Source: Hyaloraphidium curvatum
Taxonomy: Eukaryota > Monoblepharomycota > Hyaloraphidiomycetes > Hyaloraphidiales > Hyaloraphidiaceae
Assembly (NCBI GenBank): GCA_025558095.1
Contig: JAIVFI010000020.1
Location: 248,001-312,000, forward strand
Reading direction: 5' to 3'
Length of the DNA: 64,000 bases
Below are positions 1 through 9,643 of this stretch, one piece after another (the first letter of the stretch is position 1; each line of letters opens with the position of its first letter). The notes below the pieces were generated by a model, which made no database searches, had not been told where the DNA came from, and saw only the letters and a list, made by a program, of their open reading frames with translations. The position numbers were made by a program, and so were the translations under genes.

Positions 1-1214
1 GCCTCCCCACCCCCACCCCGGTTGTCCTTGCCGACCCTGCCCACCACGTCATTGCGCCCCCCCAAGTGACGCTGCTCCATGCCGCCTGCATGATGGCGGC
101 CGTCGCCGCCCTGTTCGCACTGGACGCTGCGATGGACTGGCTGGCTGAGGTGCTCGGGGTGAGCGAGGAGGTCGGCTGGATGGGTGCCGTTGCCCGTTGG
201 GTGGGGTCGGCGGCGTCCCGGGTGCGGGAGTGGGCGAGGAAGAATATGGGCTGCCGGGCACGCAAGAACGGCGGATTTCCGGTCGCTCAAGTCGTCACAC
301 GCACCCTAGCCGCTTCGGCCGCCGTCATCGCCATCTTGGCCGCGATGAGGCGTGCACTGGGCGGATCCGTGACCTGGTCCAACCTGACCGACGCGGCCAT
401 GCTCCTCCCTATCGGCTTCTTCACCGTGACGATGCTCCAGTGGATCCAGGCCGATTCGGCGCCCCGCAAGAGCAAACAGCTTCGCCTTCTGCGCAGGTGC
501 AGGACCGCCAAGATCCTCAAGCCCTCCGCCGCGCCGCCCGGATTCGTCAACGTCGCCACCGCGACCGGACTCGTATTCGTCGCGGCGTTTGCGTACATTC
601 TGTCCTCTCCGTGGTTGCATTCGTTCCCGTTCGACGCCGGCGTCTCCATCCTCGTCGCGGCAGTCTTTGCCTTCGCCGACAGCCAGAGATGGCACAAGTC
701 GGACACAACTGGCCGCTGGATCTCGGACGTCAGGATGACCGTCGGCGACTGGGTGAATGTGTTGTCAGATCCGTGCCTCGTAACCTTTCGCAGCGTGCGC
801 GCCCACGTGAGCGAGGCACTGGAGCGGGAGCGCAAGCTACGCGGCCTCTCGCTCGTCGCACCGAACCGCCATGCCCGCCGGCGCACGACGCGCACGGCGC
901 GCGGCCTCTCTCGCCCAAGGCTGCTGCCTCGGGCGCCGCGATGCCGCCTGCTCTTGGCCGTCGCTCTGGGAGTGGTCCGCGTGCTCTTCGGCGCGCGGTC
1001 GCTGGTCGGTAGCATCACTGCGCTGGCAGCGCACGTGCTCGAGACCCTGTGGAGCTGGGCGGCCGAGGAAGGACAGAAGGCCGGCCCGCCGACGGTCCCT
1101 GGTGCCTGGATGGACACGGACGAGGGGCCAAGGCAGCGCCTTACCACTCTGCTCACCGGTAGGCACATGCACTCGGGTCGTTGGCAGAGCGTTCTGATCG
1201 ACGTCGTCCACTGA
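1..1214 (+). CDS. Multi-pass membrane protein, 5' end outside the window
   Basis: The frame is open from the first bases of the window to a stop at 1212-1214, and the first in-frame start-like codon (66) is GTG, so the gene most likely begins upstream. The visible part is about 400 residues. Hydrophobic segments lie near residues 8-25, 75-95, 105-125, 160-180 and 185-205 counted from position 66, with another near 290-320, so five or six membrane spans are likely. Long basic stretches rich in Arg separate them. I recognise no family and see no catalytic motif. It lies 117 bp upstream of the Fanzor gene on the same strand. Whether it is cargo or passenger of the same element or an ordinary neighbour cannot be told. 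Confidence 0.5.
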   Translation, partial: LPTPTPVVLADPAHHVIAPPQVTLLHAACMMAAVAALFALDAAMDWLAEVLGVSEEVGWMGAVARWVGSAASRVREWARKNMGCRARKNGGFPVAQVVTRTLAASAAVIAILAAMRRALGGSVTWSNLTDAAMLLPIGFFTVTMLQWIQADSAPRKSKQLRLLRRCRTAKILKPSAAPPGFVNVATATGLVFVAAFAYILSSPWLHSFPFDAGVSILVAAVFAFADSQRWHKSDTTGRWISDVRMTVGDWVNVLSDPCLVTFRSVRAHVSEALERERKLRGLSLVAPNRHARRRTTRTARGLSRPRLLPRAPRCRLLLAVALGVVRVLFGARSLVGSITALAAHVLETLWSWAAEEGQKAGPPTVPGAWMDTDEGPRQRLTTLLTGRHMHSGRWQSVLIDVVH

Positions 1215-1331
1215 AGTCAAGGAGATCAACTGGTTCGTCCAGTCCGCCGCGCAACAAGGCTCCGACCACGATCAACTTGCACGCACCTTTACCTACCCCG
1301 CCTTCGCGGTTCAGGACAGACGCCTTTCTCA

Positions 1332-4300
1332 TTGGCTCACGGGTTCGTCTATTCCGCTTCGGGCCACGCGCATTCTGATGAAATGCCCACAGTGGACCAG
1401 TTCCTCGCCGCCAAGCTGTGCCGCGCGTGGCTCCGCGCCCCGTGGGACGACGCCGCGCAAGCCTGGATGTCTGTCCCTGCGGCGGCGCAGAGCCGCTCGA
1501 CCCGGCGGCGGCGGCGCAGGCAGTTCGGACTCTTCCTCCGCCCCGTACTCGCGCTTGCCACAAGGACGGCTTGGCTCGCCAACGAGGCAACGCTGAGCAT
1601 AGATACGCAGACTGCGGAGCTCAACGGCGAGAATCCTGTGCTTGGAACGGACGACCTCCCGCCGCTGTGCCGCAAGACCCGCGAGGTCATCTTGGCCGAA
1701 ATTGCATTCCTGAGCGCTCCCAGCAGGTAGGCCACGGTGCTGTTGGCCCTTGGGGCGTCGGTCCTCATTCGTACCGTTTCGAAAGGCAAGTGCCCGGCTC
1801 CGAGGGCACGGCCAAGGGCAAGGGCAAGGCCAAGGCACCTCCTGGAGGAGCGGACGGAGATGGGTTGGAGCCGCCGCCGAGCAAGGTCGGCAAGGTGTGC
1901 GGAAGATGCGGGGGGGCCGACCATGAACGGGCCAGCAACAGGCTGTGTCCGTATCACAAGCCCACCATCAAGGCGACGGCGAAGAAGGACGTCGAGCAGG
2001 TTATTAGGGCCGTCGACCATCAAGCTCCCCCTTAAGGGCCTCTGCACCTCGTCACCCGCGTCTTTCGCATCTGTCCACGACACGCTCGCGCTGGCCTACA
2101 CGCCCATGGCAATCGCCGCCGCGCTGCTGCTCAACGAGGGCGTGGCGGCCTGGGTCACGGAGAACCGCGTGCTGCCACAGCTCAACCAGTCGCTGTTGCG
2201 CCGGGTCTTTTTCCTTTGCGCCTCCGGGGAGCTACGCATTCAGGCGAGCGATTCCTTACAGGGACAGGAAGAGTTCTTGCGGTCCTTAGAGCGCATCTGG
2301 CTTGGAGACGGTGGCACACCGGGTCTTCGGGCGAGCTACCCGGCGCGCTTTGCGGCGTTTCGGGCTCCAGGGGCTCGGGGGAGCGCGTCGCCGAACCGCA
2401 TGATCGACCAGTACTTCAGCTCCGAGTTCGACAACATCTACAACGCGACGTTCAAGGACTATCAAGTCAACATCGAGGTGCACCTGGAAAGCGCGGCGAA
2501 CCGCAACTTCAAGAAGCTCGCCGAGCTCCGGTTCTACAAGCTTCCCTGGTGGAACGCGGTGGTGGACGGCGACCCGGAGAAGGAGCTCCCTGCCGAGCGC
2601 AAGTCGGCGATCTTTGCAAGCCTCCTTTCCGCCAGCAAGAGCCGACGCCGGCCCCTCAAAATCTTCAGCCGCACCGCCGCGGCCGGGGATCATTACCTGA
2701 CGGAGCAGGACGTGGAGCTGGCTGTTGCCGCTGGCCAGTCTCTGACATACGGCTGGAAGACGCCGTCGATGCAGCATCACCGAAGCGCTGTGCTGGGGCC
2801 ACACTTTCTGGAGGCGCTGCTGCGTGATGTCCGCGCCGGGCGCGACCTCCACGTTTCCATGCGAGGGGAATTTGCGTCGTGGTTCGAGGAGGAGTTCGAG
2901 ACGATTATGGAGACCGTGGTGCTCAACAAGGTGGCGAGGGCGCAGCTGGCCAAAGACCTCGTGGCCCGCATCACGAGCACCGGTGCGCACAAGTTCAGCG
3001 CGCGGCACATAGCGTTGGGGGAAGGTCCGGCCGCCATCCCCTGGGATACATTGCAGGCCGCTGCGAACACCGGAAATGGCCTTCTCCTGGACCGTCGGGC
3101 GGGCAAGACGGCGGTCGTGCGGGACAGGCTGCAGCACGCCACGATTGTCCAGCTCGTTACCTTCCTCCAGGAGGCATGGGGACATCAAAACGATATCGAA
3201 AGGAACGGGATGCAAGGCGGCGTGAAGGACTGGAACACGCGGCTACGGTTTCTGCACAGGTCGAACTGCCTGATCGGTGCTCTCTATGACATTACCGTGC
3301 CTGCCGGGCCCTTTGATCCGCAGTGGCAGCCGCCCTTGCCGCCCACCTCGGCCCTCCTGCCCTACTTCAACTACCAGACCAAGCACGTCAAGGTCGCTAC
3401 ATTCGATGCGCTGCTGGAGGTTGTGAAACGCCACAAGCGCATGTTTCCCGCCGAGCACGCAGCCGTCATGGACGACCACTTTCCGTTCGGGGAAGAGTTT
3501 GACGAGACCAACGAGTACCACCGGCGGCGTCTGTGGGCTGCGGTCTACGATACGGACAGCCTGCTGCAACGCGAGGTCCGAGGCGGCTTCAGGGACAACT
3601 ACGTTGGGGACAAGACGCGCGCCTTCGCCTTCGCCGTGTCCTCCAATGGTGTCGAGGCTTCGGTGCTTTTCAACAAGGCGGTGCCTAACGACGACTTCGA
3701 GCCGGAGGGCGAGGCTCGCGAGGCCGGTGGTGCGGATGACGAGGCCAGGATCGTCCGCGAGGCCGCCGCCGCTGCCTTCCACGCGGGCCTACGCAGGGGC
3801 ATGGAGCGGGCGGTGCAGTTCGAGGACCAGGCGAGGCGCGGCGAGATCAAGCTGCACGTCCAGGGTCTGGACCCCGGACCGGGCGGCTTCACGCTGGCTC
3901 GGCGCACGGAGGATGGCGAGGCTCGGAGCAAGGTCTTCTTCTACTCGTTCAAGCAGTATCACTACGAGTCTGGCGTGACAAAGCGCCAACGGCAGCAGGA
4001 AGCCCTAACAAAAGCAATGCACGTGACCACGGCCGCCGGGCCGGTCTCTATCCAGACTATCATCAACGCCATCCCCGCGAGCACGATCACCGCCGTCGAC
4101 GCCATCCACCGCCGCAACACGTACATCCTCACGCATCTCGACACGCTGGTCGGCTTCTACAGCGAGTTCCGGGACGAGCGTTTCCAGAACTACCGCGGCA
4201 AACAGATCGCCCTCGAACGCATGGCGCAGGAGCTGCTCGCGATGGAGCATGAAAGCAAGACCGGTTCGCCGAAAACCGCGGAGACCAAGGCGGCGCGGCG

Positions 4301-4907
4301 GAACCGGAAGGGCTGGCGCCGGTGGTTCAGGAGCAAGAGGAGGAAGCGCGCCGGCGGAAATCGTCTGCCGGAGCGCTACGTGATCGTTTGGGGTAACGCC
4401 AAGGTCGGCAGCATGTCCTGGATCAAGAAGCAGATGCGCGGCCCGTTCAAGAAGCTCATCGCGCTGCTGGAGGCACGGCCCGACGTCGTGGTCGTCATGG
4501 AGGACGAGTACGGCACGAGCAAGTGCTGCCACTCGTTCGACCAGTGGAGCCTGGACACGCGGAGGTGCCGGCAGATGCTCAAGGAGCTGGAGCCGACGTA
4601 CCGGCCTCCGGTGGTGGCGGAAGGGGAGCAGGCGGAGGAGCGCAAGTGGCACGTACCGATGGTCATCCCGACCAAAAAACCCTGGTATGTGCGCTGGTGA
4701 GTGTGCTGGCTTCTGCTGCTTTTCTCGATCTGACGCCCGCAAAGGTGCTTCAACCCCGCCTGCCCCGTCGACCACATCCACCGCGACGTGAACGCGTCGC
4801 TGAACATGCTCCGCCTTTACGAGTGGCGCCTCTGGCAGTGGCGCACGGCGCCGGGGATCGACGTGGAACAGACGGGGCGGCCCCCCGGCCTGAGGCGCTT
4901 GTCGTAG
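1332..4907 (+). CDS. Fanzor (eukaryotic TnpB-like) RNA-guided endonuclease
   Basis: This looks like a Fanzor-type nuclease, the eukaryotic relative of TnpB. Exon 1 (1332-1726) splices in phase to exon 2 at 1786. Exon 2 carries a zinc knuckle, CGRCGGADH...CP, at about 1900-1953. The large exon runs from about 2037 to 4696, and a last exon covers 4745-4907; the 48-nt intron there (GTGAGT...AAAG) joins in phase. The RuvC triad is visible: Asp in GLDPG (codon 3870), Glu in EDEYGTS (4506) and Asp in HRDVNAS (4785). Between the last two lie cysteines of the family zinc finger (SKCCHS... then CFNPAC). The link between exons 2 and 3 is the weak point: a 37-nt intron 2000-2036 would keep the frame but is short for this genome. 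The ATG at 1332 is the first in frame; M at 1383 is an alternative. Family assignment is strong; activity is inference. Confidence 0.86.
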
Positions 4908-5227
4908 AACTGCACCCATCATCTGGGTAACCCTCAACTCTTCAGAACTCCCATCGACCGACGGCGGCTCGCGAGGGCTGGCATACCCTAGGACCGAGCT
5001 CGGTGAACGATGGGATCTCATTGGCCGCTTACAGTCGGGATTCTCGAGGATCTCAGCATTCCGATTTGTAGTTGGAAGCGGAATAGGATATTCATCGTTG
5101 CGCCTCAGTACGGGGTGAGTCAGCGGTGCCGCCCTGCCTTTCCCTGAGCTCAAACACCACACGCTTTCCGTGGACCTCGCACAGAGAGCATAGCCAATCA
5201 CGCTCACATAGAGCACAGCCAATCACG
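4908..5227. other. Fanzor 3' flank and Hsp20 promoter region
   Basis: This 320-bp stretch holds no credible reading frame. In TnpB and Fanzor loci the guide (omega) RNA is usually encoded at and just beyond the 3' end of the nuclease gene, so this is where one would look. The only structural marks I can see are a 12-nt perfect palindrome (ACCGAGCTCGGT, 4993-5004) and the tandem CCAAT elements listed separately. I could not find terminal inverted repeats or a target-site duplication by eye. Confidence 0.4.
5185..5227 (+). promoter_or_regulatory. Tandem CCAAT-box repeat upstream of hsp20-like gene
   Basis: An 18-nt unit, AGAGCAYAGCCAATCACG, occurs at 5185-5202 and again at 5210-5227 with a single difference, 25 nt apart. 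The second copy ends immediately before the ATG at 5228. Each copy contains a CCAAT box. Such boxes are the binding site of the HAP/NF-Y complex; their role here is inferred. Copies so close to the ATG imply either a very short 5' UTR or that the true start lies downstream. Confidence 0.5.
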
Positions 5228-6222
5228 ATGCCCGTGCCCGCAAACGAGCCGAGCGGCACAAGTGCCTACGCCCCCGTCAAGCCGAGCGACCAGGCGCGCG
5301 AGGCGGCGACCCGCGAAGCCGCCGCGACGGACGCCACCAAGGAAGCAACTGGCCTCATCTCCTCCATGATGAGCTCACTTCCTACCCTGCCCCGCTCGAA
5401 GGACGAATTGGTGGGCGCCATGCCTCCCGCCACGTCACGTTGCCTCACGCCCCACGGAATGGGACAGCTGCAGCAAATCAACCAAATCGAGAGCAACCTC
5501 AAGGCCTTCTACGACGCGATGATGGCGGAAGCGCAGCGCTCGTACCCCGAGCAGCTGGACAAGCTCAAGGGCATCGCCGCGGCGGGCATGGCCAACATCG
5601 AAAGCCTCCGCAACAGCATCCCGACCACGCTCGAGCAGGCCAAGGAGCAGGTCCAGGGCCAGACCAGCAGCTGGAAATCCTGGCCGAGGTGGGTCCGAAA
5701 GCCCCCGCACGGACCCGGACACGCAGCTGACCTCCCCCCAAAGCGACCTGCACACCCAGGCAGCCGCCAAGTTCCCCGTCCTCGGCACCCTCGAAGCCCA
5801 GGCCACCAACGTGCTCGCCAACGTCCCCCGGCTCGGCAGCGGGATCGCCTGGGCGCCCACGGCGGACCTGTTCGAGGAGGAGGGGGCGTTCGTCGTCGTG
5901 CTCGACCTGCCGGGCGTCGACAAGGGGAGGGTCGGGGTGTCGATCAAGGGGATGATGCTCACGGTCGAGGGGACGGTCGATCCGCGCCAGGGCGAAGCTG
6001 GGACGGCCCGCATGCAGGAAAGGAGGTGGGCGATCGCTGGTCCTGTGCGCTTCTCGATTTCTGAGCATCTGTCGCAGGAGCGGCAAGTTCTTCCGCTCCA
6101 TCGCCATCCCGGCCGCCGTGAGGGACGAAATGGCCGAGATCACGCTGGACAAGGCGGTGCTGGAGGTCCGGATGCCCAAGAGCGCCGCGGTCTCGGCCGG
6201 GAAGCAGCCCGTCAGGGCCTGA
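5228..6222 (+). CDS. Small heat-shock protein (Hsp20/alpha-crystallin fold)
   Basis: The model has three exons, 5228-5688, 5744-6025 and 6081-6222, with two 55-nt introns that both keep the frame, giving 294 residues. The C-terminal half holds an alpha-crystallin-like domain: it opens with a PTADLFEEEGAFVVVLDLPG segment typical of Hsp20, continues with a VSIKGMMLTVEG strand pair, and ends with a RSIAIPAAV...AEITLDKAVLEVRMPK segment after the second intron. Family members bind unfolding clients without ATP. The N-terminal 150 residues are Ala- and Gln-rich, helical and not recognisable, which is long for the family. An extra intron inside that part (near 5410-5465) is possible. The start is the first ATG after the CCAAT repeats. 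Confidence 0.75.
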
Positions 6223-6274
6223 AGAGCTCCGTAGCGATTCCATTTTGATTGGTTCCACGCCAACACGCTCATAT

Positions 6275-7342
6275 TCACCGGCTGCGCTTCTTCTTCTTCG
6301 CCGGTTTCGGCACCGAGTCGTTGGCCGCGATCCTCACCCCGGCGTCCACGAGGTGTTGCACGATCCGGGCGATGTTGCGCGCGTCGTCGATCCCGCAGTG
6401 CGGTTTCCCCGCGAACGTGAGTCCCAGGTTTGTTAGCATTCCGTCGAGGTTCAGCCGCGGAGTCTTGCGCGCCTCGGAAAAAGCGGTGCGGAGGTCGCAC
6501 CACTCGTTCATGAAGCGCGGCCGCTTGATCTTGGAGGTCAGGCACTGCTTCCGGAGAAAGTCGCGCAGGTCCCATGGCCCGTCGGTGACGAAGAGGATGT
6601 TCTCAAAGCCCGGGGTGGGATCGAACGTCCGCAGCCACGACTGGAAGTCCTCCAGCACGGTCGTGAAGGGCGGCGCGGCGTACACCACGTCCTGCGTGAT
6701 GCCCGTCAGCTTCACGCAGAATTCCGTCAGTTCCGGCTTGACCGTCGGCCGCACAAAGGAGCGGAATTCGGCCACGACGGCGTTGGTCCGCCCGCAGAGC
6801 AGGACCACGGGCCATTCGATGATCTCGTTGTCGTAGTCGAAGCCGCGGTTCTCTTCGCAGGTGGCCTCGACGTCCAGCACCGCGAGGAACTCCCTGGAAT
6901 GCCGCTTCTCCGAGTCGAGTCTGGTTCGTAACAGCGTTTCGATCCGCGACCACTCCTCGTCGTCGAAAAACTCTGTTCCGTCCGCCCTTCGCGGCCTTTG
7001 ATCGGTGGTTTCCTCTTCCAACTGGTCGGTCGGAGCCTCTGCAGTCTCGTTCAGCTCCGGTGCGGCCGGTGTGCTATTGAGCTGGGCTTCCAGCTTTTTC
7101 CTCTTCTTCTTGAGCCATGTCTTCAGTGTCCGCTTATTGCCCCTGCTCTCCAGGCCCAGATCCTGAAGAGTCTCCCGGAGATGGACGACTGGAGGCGTGG
7201 CCTCGGCCTCCATGTATGGGAACGGCGTGGACGGTGCCCGGAGCCCGCGGGCCCCGAATCGCGCTCGCGGCGCGATGCAGCAGAGCCGCGGAAGCTGCCG
7301 AAGAATCTTTAGAGCGCAGGCCGGCCCGGCATCCGCAAGCAC
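6275..7342 (-). CDS. Eri1-type 3'-5' exoribonuclease (SAP + DEDDh)
   Basis: An uninterrupted frame of 355 residues. A SAP-like helix-extension-helix (LRETLQDLGLES... near residues 54-85) precedes a DEDDh exonuclease domain. All three exonuclease motifs are visible: LDVEAT (Exo I, Asp and Glu), TDGPWDL (Exo II, Asp) and HCGIDDARN (Exo III, His and Asp). This SAP plus DEDDh arrangement is that of Eri1/3'hExo, which trims 5.8S rRNA and histone mRNA ends and degrades siRNAs. Met at residue 44 (position 7213) is an alternative start and would remove a basic, transit-peptide-like leader. The start lies only 63 bp from that of the next gene on the opposite strand, so the two share a promoter. Confidence 0.85.
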   Translation of the reverse strand: MLADAGPACALKILRQLPRLCCIAPRARFGARGLRAPSTPFPYMEAEATPPVVHLRETLQDLGLESRGNKRTLKTWLKKKRKKLEAQLNSTPAAPELNETAEAPTDQLEEETTDQRPRRADGTEFFDDEEWSRIETLLRTRLDSEKRHSREFLAVLDVEATCEENRGFDYDNEIIEWPVVLLCGRTNAVVAEFRSFVRPTVKPELTEFCVKLTGITQDVVYAAPPFTTVLEDFQSWLRTFDPTPGFENILFVTDGPWDLRDFLRKQCLTSKIKRPRFMNEWCDLRTAFSEARKTPRLNLDGMLTNLGLTFAGKPHCGIDDARNIARIVQHLVDAGVRIAANDSVPKPAKKKKRSR

Positions 7343-7405
7343 CGCGGGAAGGTCGTGCGTTGTTGACGCCCACGCGTCATCACTGGTGTCTCCCGGCCTT
7401 CCGCC

Positions 7406-9607
7406 ATGGAGCTCGACCGGCAGGCGTCATTCAGCTCGTCGAATGAGCGGCAGCCGCCGTCGCTGCTCAATCTTCCCACGGAACTTTGTACAATAATCGT
7501 CTCCGCGGTGGTCGCGCCCGGCCGCGGCCCCGGACACGGCCCGACGTGGAGCACCGACCGGAGGCGCAACCCCGCGCCGCACGAACTCGACGTGGACTGG
7601 TTCCCGCTGAGGGACCGCAGGCGCGACGTGGTCAACCTGCTGCTGGCCACCGCTCGCCCCCGCTCGCGAGGCGCGCAGCCCAACATCGCCGAGGTCTGCG
7701 CTGACGCGCTGTGGGCCGTCGTCAAGATCCGCACCGGCGAGCAGGTGGAGATCCTGGACCGCGGGATCTCGCTCGCGGGCTTCGGCAACAAGAGCCGCGC
7801 ATCGAATCCTCCGTTAGGGGGCAGGGTCAGCGGGCTCCCCCTCGCGAGGAGCCTCTTCGGTGCCGTCGTTTCCCTCTTTCGAGGACCACAGCCCGCGGCC
7901 CAACCTGTCCAGGGCAAGTCTTCCACGGGGCCGCAGGGCCCCCCACCGGCCCCGCCTCTCTTTTCATACGTCGAGACCGTTCGGTACCTGCGGATCGACG
8001 CGACCCGGCCCTCGGAACTGCGCCGCGTCGTCTCGTTTCTGCGGCAGCTGAGGGTCCTGGAGCACCTGACTTTCGGCTACGCCGTGGACCTCCCCTCGGC
8101 AAGCACCCTGTTTGCCCTCCTCGAGGCGGTCAACGGCGGCACCCCCGAGGGGAGGGCGCGCATGAGGGGCCTCGAAATCCTCAACACCGCCATGTCGCCG
8201 GCCGAGGTCAGGACCGGGGACCGGGACGAGGTCGCCAAAGTGTGGACCGGCCTCTTTGACGTCCTGCCAAACCTGACCACCATTTGGATCCCGCACTGGA
8301 GCCCGCCCAACGACCCGTCGATCCTGCTTCGTGCTCTGGAGCGCAAGTGGACCAGCGGGGAGGGGCTGGGAATCGAGAGAATGTACGTGATCCTCAACGG
8401 CTATTCCCCCGAGAACATCCTGGAAGTCGCGAAGCGGCTGGTCGCCGCCGAGGACCGGCTTCCCGCGCTGCTGCAGCCCGAGGACGCCGGCAGGATGGTC
8501 GCCCGGGAAGCCCGGCCCCCGTTGACGGACTTTGTCCTCTACGCGCGGCCCGGGACGAACGATCCCGTGTTTGCCAAGCCCCTGGCCCGCACGCTCGTGG
8601 AGAACGTCGTCAACACCCTGTGCGCCTCTTCGATCGAACACTTTTCGTGCATGTCTACCTTTCCTGTCGTCACGCGCGACCAGCCCATCGAGCGGGGCAA
8701 CCGGCTGCCGAAGCTGACGGTCATGGGCTCGTTTGACATCGACACCCCCCAGATCCCCGACGTCGAATCGCTCGTCCGCTTCCTCTCCGTGCACAGCGTC
8801 GAGCAGCTCAACCTGCGCTACACGGCCTTTGCCCCTTCCAAGGTGGACCTGCAGTTCCTGGCGGGGGAAGGGCCCCTCCATTCGCTGCTGAAGTTGCAGA
8901 CGTTCTCGTGCCTGGGCGGGCTGTACGTCGCCAGCCCTGGGCCGGTCGGTCTCGACGAAACCGCCCCGGATCTTTTCGACTTTGACGCCTTCGATCTCGC
9001 GGCCGTCCCGGCTCCGCCGACGTCGGTGCAGACGCCGAGCGACTTTTTCGCCTGCATGGTGCACTTTTCAGCCGAAACCCTCGAGAGCCTCGAGATCGTG
9101 GACAACGCGGGCGGCGAGGACTGGTCGCGGCACGCGCTCCACCTGTGGCGGCACGCCGTGACCGTGCAGGTGCTCGGTGTCGTAGCCAGGCGGCTCCGCG
9201 GAACGGGGACGGGGAGGCGCGCGCTGCACGTGCGGGTCGGATCGCACGGGTTCGGGCCGCGGACGCTCGAGGGCATGGGCAGGGCCGTCGTGCGGCTGGC
9301 GGAGCGGGCGGCGGCGGGGGGCGAGCCGGCGAGGCTGGCCCTCAAGCTCGAGATCGACTGCCAGAGCTGGCCGTTCGACTCGAAGCGGGAGATATGCGAG
9401 GCGATGCGGGTTGCAAAGTACCGCAAGGTGCTGCCGCAGCAGGGGGCCGGGGGTAACGTATTTGCGCACTTCCCGCCCGTTTCGGACACCGTCGTCGGGG
9501 AGACGTTCCGGCTGACGATCGGGACGGACAGGCCGGATTCGATGGCAGAGTGGGCCGGGTTCATGTCGGCATGGGACTTGGTTCGCAGCCGACCGCGGAG
9601 AACGTAG
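7406..9607 (+). CDS. F-box/LRR-like protein of unknown function
   Basis: A single frame of 733 residues. It opens with a short polar leader followed by LLNLPTELCTIIVSAVV, which resembles the first helix of an F-box. The rest alternates hydrophobic strands and helices in a loosely repeated way (for example LRYTAF, LESLEIVDN) as in divergent leucine-rich repeats of fungal F-box proteins. No enzymatic motif is seen. If the F-box is genuine it would recruit SKP1-CUL1 ligases, with the repeats choosing the substrate; that is inference from weak similarity. No intron is needed to read it. It is transcribed divergently from the Eri1-type gene. Confidence 0.6.
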   Translation: MELDRQASFSSSNERQPPSLLNLPTELCTIIVSAVVAPGRGPGHGPTWSTDRRRNPAPHELDVDWFPLRDRRRDVVNLLLATARPRSRGAQPNIAEVCADALWAVVKIRTGEQVEILDRGISLAGFGNKSRASNPPLGGRVSGLPLARSLFGAVVSLFRGPQPAAQPVQGKSSTGPQGPPPAPPLFSYVETVRYLRIDATRPSELRRVVSFLRQLRVLEHLTFGYAVDLPSASTLFALLEAVNGGTPEGRARMRGLEILNTAMSPAEVRTGDRDEVAKVWTGLFDVLPNLTTIWIPHWSPPNDPSILLRALERKWTSGEGLGIERMYVILNGYSPENILEVAKRLVAAEDRLPALLQPEDAGRMVAREARPPLTDFVLYARPGTNDPVFAKPLARTLVENVVNTLCASSIEHFSCMSTFPVVTRDQPIERGNRLPKLTVMGSFDIDTPQIPDVESLVRFLSVHSVEQLNLRYTAFAPSKVDLQFLAGEGPLHSLLKLQTFSCLGGLYVASPGPVGLDETAPDLFDFDAFDLAAVPAPPTSVQTPSDFFACMVHFSAETLESLEIVDNAGGEDWSRHALHLWRHAVTVQVLGVVARRLRGTGTGRRALHVRVGSHGFGPRTLEGMGRAVVRLAERAAAGGEPARLALKLEIDCQSWPFDSKREICEAMRVAKYRKVLPQQGAGGNVFAHFPPVSDTVVGETFRLTIGTDRPDSMAEWAGFMSAWDLVRSRPRRT

Positions 9608-9643
9608 AGCAAAACTGTGAAGGAAGTATGTTTTGGGGGGAAT

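Noticed and set aside
287-1168. Minus-strand frame opposite the first membrane protein
   Set aside because: No similarity and no hydrophobic pattern; the plus frame has clear membrane spans and is open to the window edge.
2286-3215. Minus-strand frame of about 300 codons inside the Fanzor exon
   Set aside because: High GC produces long antisense frames everywhere in this window; it has no family similarity while the plus strand does.
4993-5004. 12-nt palindrome as a transposon terminal repeat
   Set aside because: There is no matching copy upstream of the Fanzor gene, so it cannot be called a terminal repeat.
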